Origin: Termitomyces sp. T153
Taxonomy: Eukaryota; Basidiomycota; Agaricomycetes; Agaricales; Lyophyllaceae
DNA length: 64,000 nucleotides
Assembly (NCBI GenBank): GCA_018296165.2
Contig: JACKQL020000037.1
Span: 186,001 to 250,000, forward strand
Direction of reading: 5' to 3'
The notes under the pieces were generated by a model. The model was not told the origin of the DNA, searched no databases, and was given only the letters and a program-made list of their open reading frames with translations. The position numbers and the translations under genes are program-made. How positions within the stretch are numbered: position 1 is the first letter of the stretch; each line of letters starts with the position of its first letter. Shown one piece after another: positions 1 through 11,882 of the stretch.

Positions 1-1063
1 CTCAATGGTGTTGTGGTGGACATTGACGAGGAAAAAACTGATATCACGCCCATTTCTGACGGGACTACACTTCACCACCCACGAACAACTATTCCTATTG
101 GAATACGCGACTGCCAAAACTACCTCGCTCACTTACTGAAGTCCAATCAGTCCGTTGTGTCGACACTTTCTCCTCCCGAGAATCCTATGGACCCTGAAAC
201 ACTTCACTCAACATTAGTAGAATTTGTCAAACAACTCTGCTACGAGGGTCATGTCAAGATCCCTTCTGATGGCGAGACGGCAGTGGTGGAAGATGATGGT
301 GTGACAGACATCGCGGCTATTGTCATGGCGGGCAAGGAGAAGGCCGTAATCGAAAGCGGTATGAAAAAGAAGGCAAATGCAAAGGCATCAGCTGCAGAGC
401 AAGCTCGTGCTCGCGAGATTGAGGCTCTGGACCTTCTTACTGTGCAATTCCGCGAACATTCGTTGACTGTGGGCAAGGAAAGGCACCGCTTGTGCGAACC
501 CTTGTTCAACCCGAGACTGTTAAATGGTGTCCCCGGAAGTTCTTCACCCATGCTGAACGCGTCACCCCGACTGCCTTTGCAGGAAGCGGTTGCTATTGCA
601 GTGGGGCAGACAGACGTTGATCTGCGGCAGTCGTTGTGGGCGGGTCTTTTTGTCACTGGGAATCTTACAAGACATGTCAAAGGTATGTTATATTGGGAAA
701 TTACCAACATGGATGTGACGACGGTTCGCTGTAACAGGAATTGGAATTGCACTTCAATCCCGAGTGGCGCCCTTTGTCGTGACACCCGAACTGCAAACGG
801 AGGTTCAACCTCGATATGTCCGGGTTTTGAACTTACCAGAGTATTATCCGGAGTATCGAGATACTGGTAATGGTCTAGCGTGTTTCTTGGGATCAAGCAT
901 AACGGCCAAGGTGAGCTCGAATGTTTTTACTTCGAGGACTTGAGCTCATGCTTTATTCCAGATCATCTTTAATGACAGTGGGGGAAGAAATTATGTCTCC
1001 AAAGCAGACTACTCAGCACGCGGTCCACATTCCATAATAGAGATGTCACCAGCACTGTTATGA
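1..1063 (+). CDS. ARP9: Actin-related protein, C-terminal part (ARP9-like, SWI/SNF-RSC subunit); 5' end outside window
   Basis: The reading frame is open from base 1, so the gene starts before the window. The first residues (NGVVVDIDEEKTDITPI) match the phosphate-binding strand of the actin fold (VVDIGxxxTxIxPI). A later stretch, VGKERHRLCEPLFNPRLL, matches the actin 'E-R-F-x-x-PE-x-LF-P' segment. Two introns are read at about 685-737 and 909-960. After them the C-terminal exons carry VAPFVVTPELQTEV and a tail ending HSIIEMSPALL before TGA. Between these blocks lies a Lys/Ala-rich insertion (KKKANAKASAAEQARAREIEALD), which conventional actin lacks. Fungal Arp9 is a structural subunit of the SWI/SNF and RSC chromatin remodelers. 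Assignment to Arp9 rather than another divergent Arp is by general resemblance. It converges with RPL30, with about 140 bp between stops. Confidence 0.7.
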
Positions 1064-1203
1064 GATAAATACACCTTGTTTTTTGTACTTGTATCATTTC
1101 CTCTTATGCGACTGAACAAAACATAGGTCGTCATCTCGTAAGCGCATACATGATATTACAACGTAATGTAGCGAGTAGGGTACATTGAATATGCGTGTTA
1201 GAC

Positions 1204-1691
1204 TCATGCAGCATTGCCCTCGGCGAAATTGAGGAGATCAGAGTCACCGGGATCAGTAATGGTCATGACACTATTAATCCACAAAGTCAGAACCATATCC
1301 CATGCAAAGATCCAATCAAAAACGCACCCAACACGGAAGAGTTTACCAGCCGCAGTGCCGAGGGCGACGTTGGTACCAGCAAAGTGGTGCACTGTAGTTT
1401 TTGACAACATGGCGTAGTACTCCAGCTCAGATTTGCGGAGAGGGGGGCAGTTTCCAGCGATCAAGACGAGCTTGGCTAGGGAAAACACACTCATCAGCCC
1501 AAGGGACCTTCTCAGCCTCACGCTCCAGTCCCCGAGAGGTTTTGAATCGAGAGCTCACCTTTACCGTTGCGCATCTGCTTAAGGGCGGACTTGTAGCCAA
1601 GGCTGTACTTGCCCGACTTGACGACGAGCGCAAGCCTGGCCGAGATGGACTCGGAGGACTTTGCTGCCTTGGATTTTTTAGTGGGAGCCAT
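1204..1691 (-). CDS. RPL30: 60S ribosomal protein eL30
   Basis: Three exons can be spliced by eye. Exon 1 starts [20 protein letters not shown] and runs to a donor near 1557. Exon 2 (from 1474) holds the diagnostic [20 protein letters not shown] and [22 protein letters not shown] second intron follows, and exon 3 ends [21 protein letters not shown]. The product is about 110 residues, normal for eL30 (L7Ae/L30e RNA-binding fold). It binds the large subunit near the intersubunit face. In yeast L30 also binds its own pre-mRNA and represses splicing; whether that holds here cannot be seen. The start is the only ATG giving the canonical MAPTKK N-terminus. Confidence 0.95.
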
Positions 1692-2325
1692 TGATTTTGT
1701 CGGTGTCGGTGGCGGCGGTGGGCTTGAGGAATGACAATATCAAATCTTTGCCCCACTCAAACTGCTCCTCCTGATGCCTGTACAGTTACCAAAATAAAGT
1801 TCAATCTCCGATAATATCTCATGACCGACGCGATTCGGACAAGTGCTTCTGCGTCTGGTCATCTCTGCGCTTCATAATATTAGTTAGTCGCGAAAGAGTG
1901 CCAGATACATTTTGAATTGTATAATATCAGCTAGCAGTGGCAAAAAAGTCGACAGATACATTCTAACTGCATCAAAGTACCTATGGATGACGGATACGGA
2001 TGTAAGGTCTACCGTGGCGTTATCAATGTGTCCATAGATGCTATCTTGTGCAGTAGGTAGATATCATACATACATAGTAACATGTTCTTAAGATGACGTG
2101 GCACTGTAACTTGGCATTACTTTCCTCGCATGCATAATGATCCAATGGCGAAAGTGTAAATTAGTCGGATGAGAAATTACATGCGAATTATTGTTGTACA
2201 AATGATTTCGAAACGACTTCAAGTCCGGATGCCAGCCGAGATCGGTTCTTGGTATACAGTAGATGAGACAGCCCGTCAAGAAATATTCAAGGCGCATTTG
2301 GCATAAATCTCAATCAAGTTCTAGA
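1692..2325. other. Intergenic: RPL30 upstream region and POL3 3' flank
   Basis: About 630 bp between the RPL30 start and the POL3 stop. No coding stretch with fungal-like composition was found; the short open frame at 2088-2297 has no recognisable content. A GGC/GGT-rich run lies just upstream of the RPL30 ATG (about 1700-1730). The RPL30 promoter must lie here. No motif could be assigned with confidence. Confidence 0.5.
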
Positions 2326-5300
2326 TCACCATGTGTCTCCATCGAAACGTTCCAGAACTGCGGAAGCGTCCTCCACGTCTTTTTGAGCCTTCTTTCTCAT
2401 ATAGAAGATGGGACAATCTTTGCTTGTACATAGAACGTCCTGTTCAGCAGAAGAAACCATCAGATGATCTACACTTCGACACATCACTGGGAGATCGATG
2501 TACCTGATGTAGAGAGCCTTGACACCTCTGACATTGTGTCCACAGCCGCGAAAAACGTACTTGAAGTTCCGAGGTGGTCATGACCTGTTTTTGGTATAGT
2601 TCTCCGATCCTTGATCTACAATTGTTGCACACAGCGCCATCTTTTTCAAAATTTAGATAACACAGGTGCACAATCGCATAAGGTCTAGCTCACTTTTGAC
2701 GCTATTGTTAGCCCGTAGCGGAGTTTTGCACCCAAGGCAGGTGACAGTCTTCACCGCAAATTTCATCAAACCGCCTACTGTCGGTGTTGCGATTTGTATA
2801 GTCCGCGTGTGGTCACCAGAGACTTTTTGAAGTGTCAGAAGATGACATCAAGGCATTCACAGACACTGCTCACGGAGGGATGCAGCCTTCTCGCCCAGAA
2901 CGGGCTCGAAAATCCTCATGAGGGGTTTGGAAAGCTGATTTTCAAGATAATACTTCGTATCAATGGGCAAATTGTTCTCAAGCACGTATAAGGGGTCCTC
3001 AGATTTCTCATACGCTGCAGCGCCTGGTGATTTCAGGTCAGCAGTCGTTCAAAAGAGGAGAGGCTTATGCTACGAACCTTTGATCCCCTTTATAATGACG
3101 TAGGCAACACGATCTCCCAAGGCTGGTGCAGAACCCGCATCTCGCTGCTTCATTCGTTCAGCCAACTCTACATGGGCTTGTTTCGCAGCATAATCTGCAA
3201 TGTCATGATCAGCAATGCGAAACAATCGGAATTTATCGAGAATCTGACCGCTCTTTGCTAAGGCTTTGGTTATCACGAGCTGTGACATATCAATTTTGTT
3301 TTGCAGAAGATCAGAGATTATTTGTTTCGTATACCTAGATTCAACATGAAAACGCAGTTCAATAGACTCAACAAGAACGTACTCCTCGGCGCCCTTCACA
3401 TCCCTGTTTATCAACATCTTGTGCAAGCATGTCTCAATCACAGTCGAGACGAGTCGACAATTATCTCTTCGCACTGTCTCAATACCCTTCGAGTCCATCT
3501 TGTCGTATTTGTCAGGCCGCGTCCAATAAAGCCCTGCATAGCGCTTCTTGCTAATGAGCAAATACGGGAAGTACACTTTCTCAAACTCCAGCTTGATAGG
3601 TTTCACAAATTTAGTCGTCACGAAATCCGCAGCTTCTTGCCCTGAAGTGCAGGTAAGAATGGTTAGGTTGATTGCTGAAACAAGATATTACCCAGAGCCA
3701 TGACAGTGGGGAGATCCGTGGGTCCAAATCTGACCATGACAGAGTCTGTGTCACCATAAACAATTTCGGCGTTGTGCGAACGGCCATTAGCAATGCAATA
3801 CTCTGCCTCTACTTCCTATATGATAATTATTCAGATATGATAAACAATTGAGCCGAGTCGACACACCTGTTTGGTTTTTTCAATCATTTGCCGTCCATAA
3901 GACGTGACACTAGATGAAATAGCTAAACAAGGCAGCTTGCCGATGGTGGCGCCTGTGAAACCGTATACAGAATTAGCACTGATCTGTTGAGAACCCAATG
4001 AGAACATTCGTAAGATCAGGATGGAACATCAAAGATAACCTTCAAGGCTAACTGACGGCCGTCCAGCACAGCCCGTTTGAAGGGGTCCTTCTCATTCTTC
4101 AGGTCAGCCTTAGCTCGTTTACGTGCAGAAATCAGATCTTCTAAAATGGTAGGAAGGAGACCCTTCCGTCTTGACGATGTCACAAACATGTCTGCGAATA
4201 TCTATGTCAACAGCATACTGAAAGTCATCACCAGCTAGACACACCGTTGTTCGGAGTCTGGATATAATCAACATCTTTGATAAGTTTCAGGCGCTCGATT
4301 GTCGGTTTGTCCAAAAGTGTCGTATAGCACAGGTTGTGAGCCATCATGATTGAAGGATACAGGGAACTAAAGTCCAATGTCGCAATGGGAACGCCATAGT
4401 ATCCTTTCTTGGGTTCAATGACAGTGGCACCTTCGTATTGTTCGTCAGAACCTGTTGATCGACGTCAGCGACACAAATAACAAAATAATAAATCCACGTC
4501 TCACCTTCTCCTTTGAGTGCGGGCACAATATAACCATCGGCGTTGGCTTTACGAAAGAGTTGTGATAAGACCTTGATAGATTGACCTCGAGAGAGCAGAT
4601 AGTTGAATGGAACGCCTGTGACACGGGCCATCTCAATGTAGTTGACGAGACACATAAGCTTGTCTAGCAACCGTTGAGGCAAATATGCATCCTGAGCTTG
4701 AAATCAGTACATTCTACCTACTAGATGTGAAAAAATACAAACCTTGAGACAATAGACAGCTAGACGTCGCCGTGATTCTGGTGTACCATTTTGGAGTTCT
4801 GTAATGACGGAATGATGTACATCCTCCTTCTGTTCACCGAGGAATTGGGCGCAGACGGAGTTGAGAGTGTAACTCCGCAATTTGTGTTCTCTCTGCATGA
4901 ACTGCAAAACATCGAGTTGTAGACGTCCGTCAAGGGTCGTTTCCTTGGAATCACGTTGACCATAAGCCTTTGAAGAGAAATGAGTGTTCTTGACTTCGGT
5001 CTTGACATCTAAAATTCATGCGGAACGACGTCAGAAACTGTATGTTAAGAGCCAAGGAGCTCACAAACTCTTTAATCTTCCAAGGAAGGGAAACTTGGTC
5101 GCTTTTAGGGCCTTGGCTCTGTCCATGAGGTACGGAAAATCAAATCCAGCGATGTTGTACCCGATGACAACGTCAGGATCAACTTCCTCCACAAAGTCGC
5201 GCCATGCTTGAAGCAATTTGGCTTCGTCGTTGAAAGACATAACCTGGGAGCCGACGATATGGGAACAGGTGTTGAGAGTGAAGATATTGCGAATAAAGGG

Positions 5301-6743
5301 CGTTTGTTCCCCTGAAGAAAGGCTTATAAGCACCAATTTCAAAAACGATGACGTGCAGACAAACCCTGCCGCGTCACCATGTTCGCAATTTGAATAACAG
5401 GGTCCGTCTGAGGCTCAGGGAAGATTCCCTTTCGGCCAGCACACTCGATATCGAAGCTCAATATACGGAGAGGAGCTATTTTTGACCAGGCTCCTTCCGG
5501 TGCATGCGAAATGAAGTCATCCCATCTGTATATTTGAGAAAAAAGCCATCAGTCAAAGGTCAAGGATTCATACCTAACATTGAATTCAATCTGGCAATGA
5601 GACCTCTTCTTTTCACCGGACAGTAGATGATATTTCCCTGCTGGAACCTCTATCCAGTTCATACCAACAACCTAACCTCAACATGTAAGAACAGGAATAG
5701 AGCTATGATTAGTTTCCTTTTCATACCTTGGCATCTATCATGAATCGCAAAGTGTACGCGATGTTGCTCTCAAAAGTTGGCACCGCATCTGAAAATAGGC
5801 CCTGGAAATGGCACTCTCCGCGCTCAAAGATGCGTAATTACCATTGAGTTTGTCAGTATAAGGAATGTCTAGTACTATTGAGATTACTCATCTCTAACTT
5901 TGGGCAGACTTCGCGGGTCTGAAATGGTTATCTTCAAGAATGGTATCCAGTCGTCTCCTCGGTATCCCCAGAGACTACGCTTTTCAACATACTCTATTCT
6001 AACAACGGGATCTCCTGCTGCCAAATTCTAAACAAAATTAGCCAACATGAATACTTAATATTAGCATGTGACAAACATTGAGTTCCTGCCGAAATGGAAT
6101 GACGTCCTCTCTATTGAACCCACGCGGGACGGCGAGGTAGAAGTACGGCAGAAAGTCCGTAATGTGAGCTAAGACACTGTGACCGGTCTAAGGAGATGTC
6201 GTGAGCGCTGGAATGTTGAAAGGAGTTTCATACCGTACCTCTGATACACCGAACATCCTCAATTTTGTGGGCCCACCACCCTCTTGTGATTCCTCGACGT
6301 CAATTTGTTGGAACACTTGGCATGAATAATGAGTCTCTGTTCAAACACAGCCGATAAGAACATACCAATCTTGTCCGTCCTCTCGTTCAATGGAGTTAGA
6401 TATGGCCTGGCCCAACTGTCGGAGCCACCCTCAGCGACTGGCCAGACACTCATACTCAGTGCAAGTTCCCACAAAGGTAAGTAGGGCTCACTGTTTCCAT
6501 CTCCAGCCTCATCCTTTATTCGTTGGAGGACGTCAGCAAATGAAGAGTCTGCTGCACCCTGCGAGCCTTGGAAGGATGCCGAAGGGCCAAGCTTGCGGCG
6601 CTTCGTTGTAGGTTCAGAGGGTGCATCAGCTTTTGTCCTGGTATGAGAAATCAAGACGAAATGCTCAGTTTGACGCGTTTCGACACGTACCGGGCACGAG
6701 AGAGTGGCTTATTCTCCTTGGTGGGAGATGATGCCGCAGGCAT
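2326..6743 (-). CDS. POL3: DNA polymerase delta catalytic subunit
   Basis: A B-family replicative polymerase in many short exons. The N-terminus [18 protein letters not shown] is basic and nuclear-like. The 3'-5' exonuclease is visible as Exo I ([15 protein letters not shown] near 5400-5460) and Exo II ([13 protein letters not shown] near 5130). Polymerase motif A reads [18 protein letters not shown] (near 4330-4380) and motif [14 protein letters not shown] (near 3720-3760). The C-terminus keeps both cysteine modules: CysA ([12 protein letters not shown] plus [13 protein letters not shown]) and CysB (CQRC plus [16 protein letters not shown]). In the family CysB holds a 4Fe-4S cluster and contacts the B-subunit. 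The protein ends RFDGDTW. Expected size is about 1,100 residues, usual for the family. All catalytic acids inspected are intact. It replicates mainly the lagging strand with PCNA. Confidence 0.96.
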
Positions 6744-6984
6744 AATGGATTATCGAAGAAATACTTTATAACCTTTTTGTCAAGGTGAGTGGATAAAAAG
6801 GAAGTTTGCAAGAAGGCAGTGAGTGCACGAGCGTGAGCGGCGACTGGCGGTCCTCGTTACGTTGTCGAAATCTCGGCTTTCCTCAGCGCGTTGTTTGACC
6901 GCGTTTGTCACTACTCGGCATTATTGGCATCTCTTTCCTACACTTCTCTGGGCTATCAAGACACCCTACCCACGACCGCCACTG

Positions 6985-7838
6985 ATGATGTCTACTGCTC
7001 GTCAGTCCTCTACGCCTGAACACAACTCCCGAGATCAGGGTGAGCGGCAATGGGTGGATACTTGCTCAAGAGTCGTATGACCGCGTTGTTTGCGTGTTCA
7101 TGACTACAGTGCTGGGGTACCGAGGAGAGCTTGCTGAAGACATTGTTGAGCGAACTCGTGACAGTCTGGAGTTGCGCGGAGATGTTCTTGAGGGCTGAAC
7201 TCGGCCTGAGAGGTGCCGGTGGCTGCCACAAACTCAGAAGACAACATGCCCCCAGCTCCCTCGCCTGCTCCTCTCCGCGCCACATTGAACTCATATGTAA
7301 CAGAGGCTGCTTCGCAAGGCTAAGACCGTCCTGGCGGAGGTCGACTCTGTGCGCCGATACTCCTCCAGAAGGGTGTTAATTCTCTTGTGCAGTTCGAAGT
7401 TGCCCTTGGTGAACGATCGGCTTAGCTCATGCAAACTCTGCTCGCAGCCGCCCGGCCTTTAGGAAATGTTCTGATGACCTGGACAACAGCTTGCTCTACT
7501 TTGATTTGAATAAACTTGGTAACACAGGGGCGTCTTCACGGGCAGTTTACCACACCTCCGCATATCACCATGACAAGAGCTTTCGCCCTCATTCAGTTCT
7601 TTTGATCAATGCTAACGTTCCCTTGGATATTTACACCTTGCTTGACGTCCCGTATTCAGATGTCACTGCAGTCCGCCTCAATGGCGAGCAGATCCCCGTA
7701 GGGATGAAGAAAACTTCTCTGCCAGGACCGTCTAATGACGGTCGAGCTTTTCGACGTTTTTTTGGAACCTCGTTTCAAACTTTGCACCTCAGTCGTCAAC
7801 CTGATTCCACTGAAGTCTGTTCTAATTAGTAATACCAT
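6985..7838. other. Unresolved coding-like locus between POL3 and PMM (strand uncertain)
   Basis: Coding-like stretches lie on both strands and I could not build a convincing gene. On plus, a possible first exon (ATG at 6985 or 6988, MSTARQSSTPEHNSRDQ) is followed by a good donor (GTGAGC) and an acceptor near 7110. A 112-codon open frame then ends at 7829 (contains VLLINANVPLDIYTLLDVPY). On minus there are coiled-coil-like pieces, LHELSRSFTKGNFELHKRI with NTLLEEYRRTE near 7380-7450 and LKNISAQLQTVTSSLNNVFS near 7120-7190, which look like a small helical complex subunit. The two readings exclude each other in part. The upstream 6744-6984 is shared with POL3 if the plus reading is right. Confidence 0.3.
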
Positions 7839-7911
7839 CGGATCGACATATTACTTGCAGAGTTTCTATCGGTACAGATTGTCTCTGCATTAGTAAACTG
7901 TTCCTCTAAAT

Positions 7912-9005
7912 TCAAGGCAAGAGTTCCTTGAGAAGGCGAATGGTGTCGTCAGGGTTATTCACAGAGTGCCCAATTGTGCGCGAGTCAGAGTAAATCTCAT
8001 AATCATTTCCTCCCTACGATATTTCTGCCAGTGAGTCACATATCATCTAATCAAGGCACTAAGGTCCTACCTCGTAGGTCTTGTCTCCAAAGAAATGGAT
8101 CTCTTCAAACTTCTCGTCCTCGACGTGCCTCAATGCATAGGTCTTGTCCCAGCCATGAGGGAAGACGTCGAAAGATATTTGCCCTCCGATAGCAAAGGTC
8201 AAGCCGTAGTCAGCAAATTTCTCTTGAAGGACTTTAACGAAGGCTGCTCTGATCCCGTGTACCTGCGCCAGATGTTAAGATACGGCAGCCAGGTGTTTGG
8301 TTCTCATGCAAACCTTGTCATAAGCTTGATACTCGAGGCGCTCAGCGATGCTGTAGAATTGATGAGTCAATCATTCAATAATTGCGAAACGGTGTTGATA
8401 GTACGTTGCATTACGGCCAATAGGGCTGACATTAACCATCCCATTTCTGAATTCGATGAATGTGCCACTAATTACAGGCAGAATAGTGAGTGTGATAAAG
8501 CAAACGCGACAGAACGGCCACAAACCGCTTGATAGGGATATCCAGATCAGCAATGTAATGAAGTATAAAGTTAGCCAGCTTCTTATACTTCTCCTCGCCG
8601 AGGAACTTAATGAAGGATTGAGATGCGAGTTGTTTGCCAAGTTTATAGGCTGTAAGACCATTTTCCGCGAATCCATAGTCAAAGTCATCGATAGCTGTTG
8701 ACACTGATCAAAAGACGCAACGCAGAAATGCGCCGAATACCGAGCTCACCATTGCTTCCATTGAATGTAAGTTGTTCAGCGATCTTGGCAAGATCTGAAC
8801 CCCCTACAAAACCAATAACTGCCTTCTTCCTCAAATCACGTAGAGCTTCAGCCATCTCGATTGACACGTTCTATTGCACATAGTCAAGACGCAACCTGGG
8901 ACCACCGGCTCGATCGCGTACCTGGCGAGCAGGCGTGAGCGTACCATCAACATCAAATAAGAACAACTTCTTGTGGGGCCGATCTGCGAAAGCGGAGGAG
9001 ACCAT
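7912..9005 (-). CDS. SEC53: Phosphomannomutase
   Basis: Eukaryotic-type PMM (HAD superfamily). It converts mannose-6-phosphate to mannose-1-phosphate for GDP-mannose, N-glycan and GPI synthesis in the cytosol. The N-terminus [25 protein letters not shown] carries the DxDGT nucleophile motif. It is followed by [62 protein letters not shown] and the C-terminus [21 protein letters not shown]. All are family landmarks in the usual order. About 5-6 introns interrupt it; length after splicing is about 260 residues, normal. It is head to head with VMS1, with about 240 bp between start codons. Confidence 0.95.
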
Positions 9006-9247
9006 TGCCAATGTAAGATGGAAACAACTGAAGTCGCTCCGAACGTGGCAAGTTGACGTGAAATCATTCTGGCCCTTTCAATGAATCAGGGTGCTCAATC
9101 TCCGGTTTCCGCGTTAAGAGATCCGAGAGCAACTTGAATCCACTTGACTCATTCTCCTACGTCGATACATAAAACCATTCATTGTCTTCTATAAACCTTC
9201 CTCCCATATACAACTCAGGATTAAGAATCTTACGCAAAATACCCTTG
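9006..9247. promoter_or_regulatory. Shared upstream region of PMM and VMS1
   Basis: This 242-bp interval separates two divergent start codons (PMM minus, VMS1 plus), so it should hold both core promoters. An AT-rich stretch (ATACATAAAACC) lies near 9165-9180, about 70-80 bp before the VMS1 ATG. No factor site was assigned. The call rests on geometry only. Confidence 0.4.
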
Positions 9248-11409
9248 ATGTCTCAATATCACGTCTATTCACTTCCTGTGGAACTTCTTGATATACTGAC
9301 GCCGCGGAATGCGGTTAACGAATCACAACTCTCAAAACCTACATCACCTGAGCCTCCTGAAATCGCTACATCTAGTGGGCCACGTACTTGCAATATATGT
9401 CAAGGAGCTACTTTCCTTGCCTTGGACGATCAACGGGCTCATTTCCGATCTGACTGGCATCGATACAACGTTAAGACGCGTCTCGCGGGCGGAAAACCCG
9501 TTACGGAGTCTGCATTCACTCAGCTGGTCGATGGTGTGTTTATATTTTCCGCGTTTTTTTGGTGTAGCTAATCACACTCAGCCCTGGAGGATTCGCTTTC
9601 TGGCTCCGAATCATCTTCTGACGAGGGAGACTCTTCAGAATCCGATGCTGTCACTAATCTTGTGAACAAGGCGAAACAGCAAACCCGATCGTCAACTCCC
9701 GACGAGGAACGAACACCAAACGCCCCTCAAACTGCCCTCACATGGTTTCACTCTCCTCCGTCGACGCAGATCGGTGTATACAAAGCTCTGTACTCTAATC
9801 CCAAAAATGCCTCGAACTATCTCGACGAATTACGAGAAATGCAACATAGTCCTGAAGGTGGGCGAACATGGGCCATGTTCATGGTTGCGGGAGGTCATTT
9901 TGCTGGTGCAATCGTGCGGGTGAGCCGGCAGTCGGAAGACGAAGATGTAGCAGGAAAGAGCAGCAAAAAGCCACTCAATAAGCCAAGAGCCGACACAGAG
10001 GTGCTTTTTCATAAGACTTTCCATCGTTATACCAGTACGTTCATCAATTCAGCCCTTCTGATTATCCGAATGGCATTCATAACCTTCTGCGTAGCACGAA
10101 GAAAGCAAGGAGGTAGTCAATCTTTGAATGATAACGCAAAAGGAAATGCGAAAAGTGCTGGTGCCTTGCTGCGTCGCTATGGAGAGCAGTCCTTGCGTGA
10201 TGTAGGAGACATTTTACCGTTTTTTCACGCCTATTCATTCCCTAGACAGGACATTCGAAATTTACTGCTGGAATGGCGTGAAGAGATTGATGCTTGCGAG
10301 CGAATCTGGATCCGAGCCAATGGATCCAATCGTAAAATTTTTGTTGGATACGACGACGCTGTAATACTAAAAGGAGACGATCGTCTGAGGACTTTCCCTT
10401 TCCCTACACGACGACCAGTACGTGGTCCGTTGATTTCTTTGGATAAGCTAACCCAGGGCATCTTAAGACACAATCGGAGCTTGCGCGCTGCCTGCTCGAG
10501 CTAACGAGGGTGAAAGTCACTCATTTTACCGAAGAGGCTCTACGAGAACAAGATGAGGCGTACCTACAGTTTCTGCCAAAGCCAAAACCTGTTCCCACTG
10601 TGCCTGCGCCCGAGCCTGAAAAGCCGAAGCCTATAAAATTAACAAAAGAAGAGGAGTTGCTGCGAGAAAAATGGAATCGCCTCCTTGAGATGGTGACAAA
10701 AGGCCGTCTTGAGCCTTTGAAGGCATTCTGGGATCGTGAGGGTCCTAACATAGGATCCATAGATGCTCGGATACCTGAATGGACCGGGGAGCGGAGAGCC
10801 ACACTCCTCCAGGTTGCCACACAAGCAGGTCACGAAGACCTCATTCTCTGGCTTCTTGAGGAAGTGCGTGCAAACCCCACCATTCCCGTGTCAAACCCCA
10901 AATCTGATGACCCCGATGATCCTGATGACGGGGATAACCGCTCAGACGCATCTGATGCACCGAAAACACTAACAAAGGGTTCGCGCCGAACCGCATATGA
11001 CCTAGCACGCTCAAAGGGTGTACGAGACGTTTTCCGGCGCTGTGCAGCCGCCCATCCCGATTGGTGGGATTGGCTCGGGGCGGGTCGCGTGCCAAGTGTG
11101 CTGAGCCAACAGATGGAGCAGGTACAAGAAGAGAAAAAGAAAGAGCGGAGAAAGGGATTGAAGGATAAGGTTAGGGAAAGAGAAGCACGAGAGCGAGAGA
11201 AGGAAAAAGAGCAACCGCCCTCCCCGCCGGTTCAAGAGGTACCCAAGTCCTCGATGCCACAGTCCAACTCGATGTCCAATCGGCTAGGAGGCTCTACTGG
11301 TGCTGGCGAAGGTGTAGCAGGGCTAACAGCTGAGATGCGCGCCAAGGTTGAGAGAGAACGGAGGGCAAGGGCAGCGGAAGCACGGATGAAGGCTCTAGCT
11401 TCTCGATAG
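9248..11409 (+). CDS. VMS1: Vms1/ANKZF1-type peptidyl-tRNA endonuclease
   Basis: Ribosome quality-control factor that releases stalled nascent chains by cutting the peptidyl-tRNA, with roles at mitochondria and with Cdc48. The order of domains is clear. A C2H2-like finger comes first (CNICQGATFLALDDQRAHF then SDWHRYNVK). The VLRF1 domain follows (WAMFMVAGGHFAGAIVRV, then after an intron RRKQGGSQSLNDN with the catalytic Gln, and LRRYGEQSLRDVGDIL). Next is an ankyrin region (ATLLQVATQAGHEDLILWLL, RRTAYDLARSKGVRDVF). A charged coiled coil and the C-terminal VIM-like helix (RERRARAAEARMKAL), which binds Cdc48/p97, complete it. Introns lie near 9535-9581, 10034-10098 and 10420-10465. About 650 residues. 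The ATG is placed directly before SQYHVYSLPVELL. Confidence 0.93.
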
Positions 11410-11882
11410 ATTGGCTGACCATCGATTTCTTATATATCATTGCCTGTCTGTCAAGATCTTCGTCCGGCTGGCTCAAATTTCCTGTTCTAGTCGTGATATG
11501 CCTGATTCTCATGCCACATATAAGGTCGGTTTAGCCAAGAGACGTGGCTTCAGTGCCACCACTGGAATATCATAACATGGCGCTATCAGATTTTAATGGC
11601 ATAGTCAAGGTTCGCCATAGTTGCAAATCTTAAGCTTGTTTTTCTAAGGATTATTATTGAGCTCATTTAACAGTATCAAAGCTAATGATAGGTATGGAAC
11701 TAATTTGACTGCTTTATGAACACACATCCAGGATTCCAACTTGAAGTTAATACTAGGGAGATATCACAATAGTAACATAGTAACCATTCACAAATCAATG
11801 GTAGGCCTGCTCTCGGAGAATGGCTGCTTCCAAGTATACGTGAAGCTTCCTCCCCCTAAAGACTGACATTGTATTGGAACAA
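11410..11882. other. Intergenic, no gene seen
   Basis: AT-rich 3' flank of VMS1. All frames are broken by stops. The short minus frame reaching 11788 overlaps the repeat-locus end in another frame and shows no independent support. Confidence 0.5.

Noticed and set aside
249..896. 215-codon minus open frame
   Set aside because: Opposite the actin-related gene, which has recognisable motifs and introns on the plus strand.
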